Shown: positions 63,062 to 64,000 of the stretch, piece after piece
How the letters are laid out: each line of letters starts with the position of its first letter
How positions within the stretch are numbered: position 1 is the stretch's first letter
Source: Nocardia tengchongensis
GTDB taxonomy: Bacteria; Actinomycetota; Actinomycetes; Mycobacteriales; Mycobacteriaceae
Assembly (NCBI RefSeq): GCF_018362975.1
Contig: NZ_CP074371.1
Location: 2,666,001-2,730,000, forward strand
DNA length: 64,000 nucleotides
Direction: 5' to 3'
Notes under the pieces: model-generated
Told to the model about the DNA's origin: nothing
What the model saw: only the letters and a program-made list of their open reading frames with translations
Database searches by the model: none
Translations under genes and position numbers: made by a program

Positions 63062-63856
63062 ATGACTGACTCGAAGCCCACCCGCCTGGAGCGCATCGTC
63101 ACCGACGGCGGCGCGGCCGCGGCGATCCTCACCATCGACAATCCGCCGCTGAACCTCTTCGACAAGGCGCTGATGGACACCCTCGCGACGGATCTCGAGG
63201 AGCTGTCGGCGAATCCGCCCCGCGCGCTGCTGATCCGCGCCGACGGCAAGCTGGTGTCCGGCGGCGTCGACGTGCACGTCTTCGACGGGCTGTCGGAGCA
63301 GGAGGGTGCCCAGCTGTGGCAGGCCCTGTTCGCGCGGATCATCCATCCGCTCGAGGCGCTGCCCTGCCCGGTCATCTTCGCCGCGCACTCGCTGACCCTG
63401 ACCGCGGCCTTCGAGATGTCGCTGGCCTGCGACATCATCCTGGCCGCGCCGAAGGCCAAGTTCGGTCTGGTGGAGACCGTGGTCGGCCTGACCCCGTCGA
63501 TGGGCGGCCCGCAGCGGCTGGCCGAGCGCGCCGGTTCCGGTCGGGCCCGCGAGTTCGTGATGACCGGTGACACCTACAGCGCCGCCACCATGGCCGAGTG
63601 GGGCGTGGTCAATGCCGTGCACGAGGACGTGGACACCGCCGCCCGCGCGCTGCTGGCCCGCCTCGCCGACGGTCCGACCCGCGCGCACGCGGCCACCAAG
63701 GCGATCATCGAGGCCTGGCGTTCCGGTGGTGTGGCGCACGCGGATTCGGTGACCCCGGAGGTGTCCGGGCAACTTTTCGGCACCGCGGACCTGAAGGGCG
63801 CGGTGCGCAGCTTCCTGGAGGTCGGGCCCGGCAAGGCCACGTACACGGGCAAGTAG
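63062..63856 (+). CDS. Enoyl-CoA hydratase/isomerase family (crotonase) protein
   Basis: 264 aa. The oxyanion-hole segment LVSGGVDVHVF, the Glu in TAAFEMSLACDIILAA and the Glu in FGLVETVVGLTPSMGG correspond to the two catalytic Glu of hydratases, so activity is plausible. Adds water to enoyl-CoA in beta-oxidation or a related pathway; exact substrate unknown. Start ATG 63062. Divergent from the GST across the hairpin element. No other beta-oxidation genes follow before the window ends; 63857-64000 holds only a short direct repeat. Confidence 0.9.
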   Translation: MTDSKPTRLERIVTDGGAAAAILTIDNPPLNLFDKALMDTLATDLEELSANPPRALLIRADGKLVSGGVDVHVFDGLSEQEGAQLWQALFARIIHPLEALPCPVIFAAHSLTLTAAFEMSLACDIILAAPKAKFGLVETVVGLTPSMGGPQRLAERAGSGRAREFVMTGDTYSAATMAEWGVVNAVHEDVDTAARALLARLADGPTRAHAATKAIIEAWRSGGVAHADSVTPEVSGQLFGTADLKGAVRSFLEVGPGKATYTGK

Positions 63857-64000
63857 GACTCGCCGATGGCACGCGCCCGGGCGTGTCGACTGACGCCCGG
63901 GCGTGTCGAGTCATCTACCTGCATTGGTGCCGGATTGGTGGCGACACGAGACCATCCGGTGGGGAATCCCGAAGCCGGTCCGCGAGGGGCATCGCAAATC

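Noticed and set aside
1..64000. tRNA, rRNA, CRISPR array or prophage
   Set aside because: No cloverleaf-like segment, no regular spaced repeats and no phage structural or integrase genes were seen.

Overview
The window is a high-GC actinobacterial chromosome segment, most likely Nocardia or a close mycolic-acid-containing relative. Third codon positions are almost all G or C, GTG starts are frequent, and several gene blocks keep the order known from Mycobacterium tuberculosis. These are glgC/glgM diverging next to DUF3117-tag-Rv1209-like, then mrp, a lytic transglycosylase, a DUF1003 protein, an MgtE/CBS protein, an Rv1234-like protein and corA, with kgd further along. I see no tRNA, rRNA, CRISPR array, insertion sequence or prophage.

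Layout. 1-2.3 kb: the tail of a probable exporter permease, two small hypothetical proteins and a DUF7373-type lipoprotein. 2.4-9 kb: glycogen genes glgC and glgM, a GNAT, a LysR regulator, an RlmA-type rRNA methyltransferase, DUF3117, tag and a DivIVA-like membrane protein. 9-18 kb: mrp, two secreted transglycosylases, DUF1003, an MgtE/CBS protein, a CitE-like lyase, an Rv1234-like protein, a Sufu-domain protein and corA. 18-25.4 kb: a PHP phosphoesterase, a small membrane protein, an FAD oxidoreductase, NAD-malic enzyme, a fatty acid hydroxylase and a NarL-type two-component pair. 25.5-28.5 kb: lower-GC accessory genes including a DUF222/HNH protein. 28.6-31.6 kb: a hemophore-like secreted protein, an OmpR-type two-component system and an Hrp1-like CBS protein. 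31.7-36.4 kb: a complete osmoprotectant ABC importer plus an orphan second binding protein. 36.4-42.5 kb: a TetR-controlled cluster like the mymA operon (flavin monooxygenase, SDR, LipR-type hydrolase), followed by a FadD15-type ligase. 42.5-49.4 kb: a hydrolase, a membrane-anchored sulfite-oxidase-like enzyme, a Uma2 protein, a PadR/MFS efflux operon, a 41-residue orphan protein and a GNAT. 49.4-57.2 kb: kgd and a very long fused ABC exporter. 57.3-64 kb: VOC proteins, an ABC-2 exporter operon, an AraC regulator, a xi-class GST and an enoyl-CoA hydratase.

The most striking overall signal is nine genes that are each out of frame by exactly one base: GNAT 4944, transglycosylase 11330, flavoprotein 19254, hydroxylase 22552, HNH 26985, the response regulator/kinase pair at 30.5 kb, kgd, AraC 60562 and GST 61829. 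In every case restoring one base gives a full-length family member. Because central kgd is among them and several breaks lie in short homopolymers, sequencing or assembly error is more likely than mass gene decay. One of them creates a false response regulator-kinase fusion.

The strongest regulatory signals are tandem 19-bp operators before the monooxygenase operon, a perfect 18-bp palindrome upstream of the PadR/MFS operon, four helically phased GTCAG repeats before the 25.55 kb gene, and a series of near-perfect bidirectional terminators. I found no clearly new multi-gene system. The best leads for new biology are the 41-residue protein with its own terminator, the phased-repeat-controlled small protein next to a two-component system, and the asymmetric fused ABC exporter.
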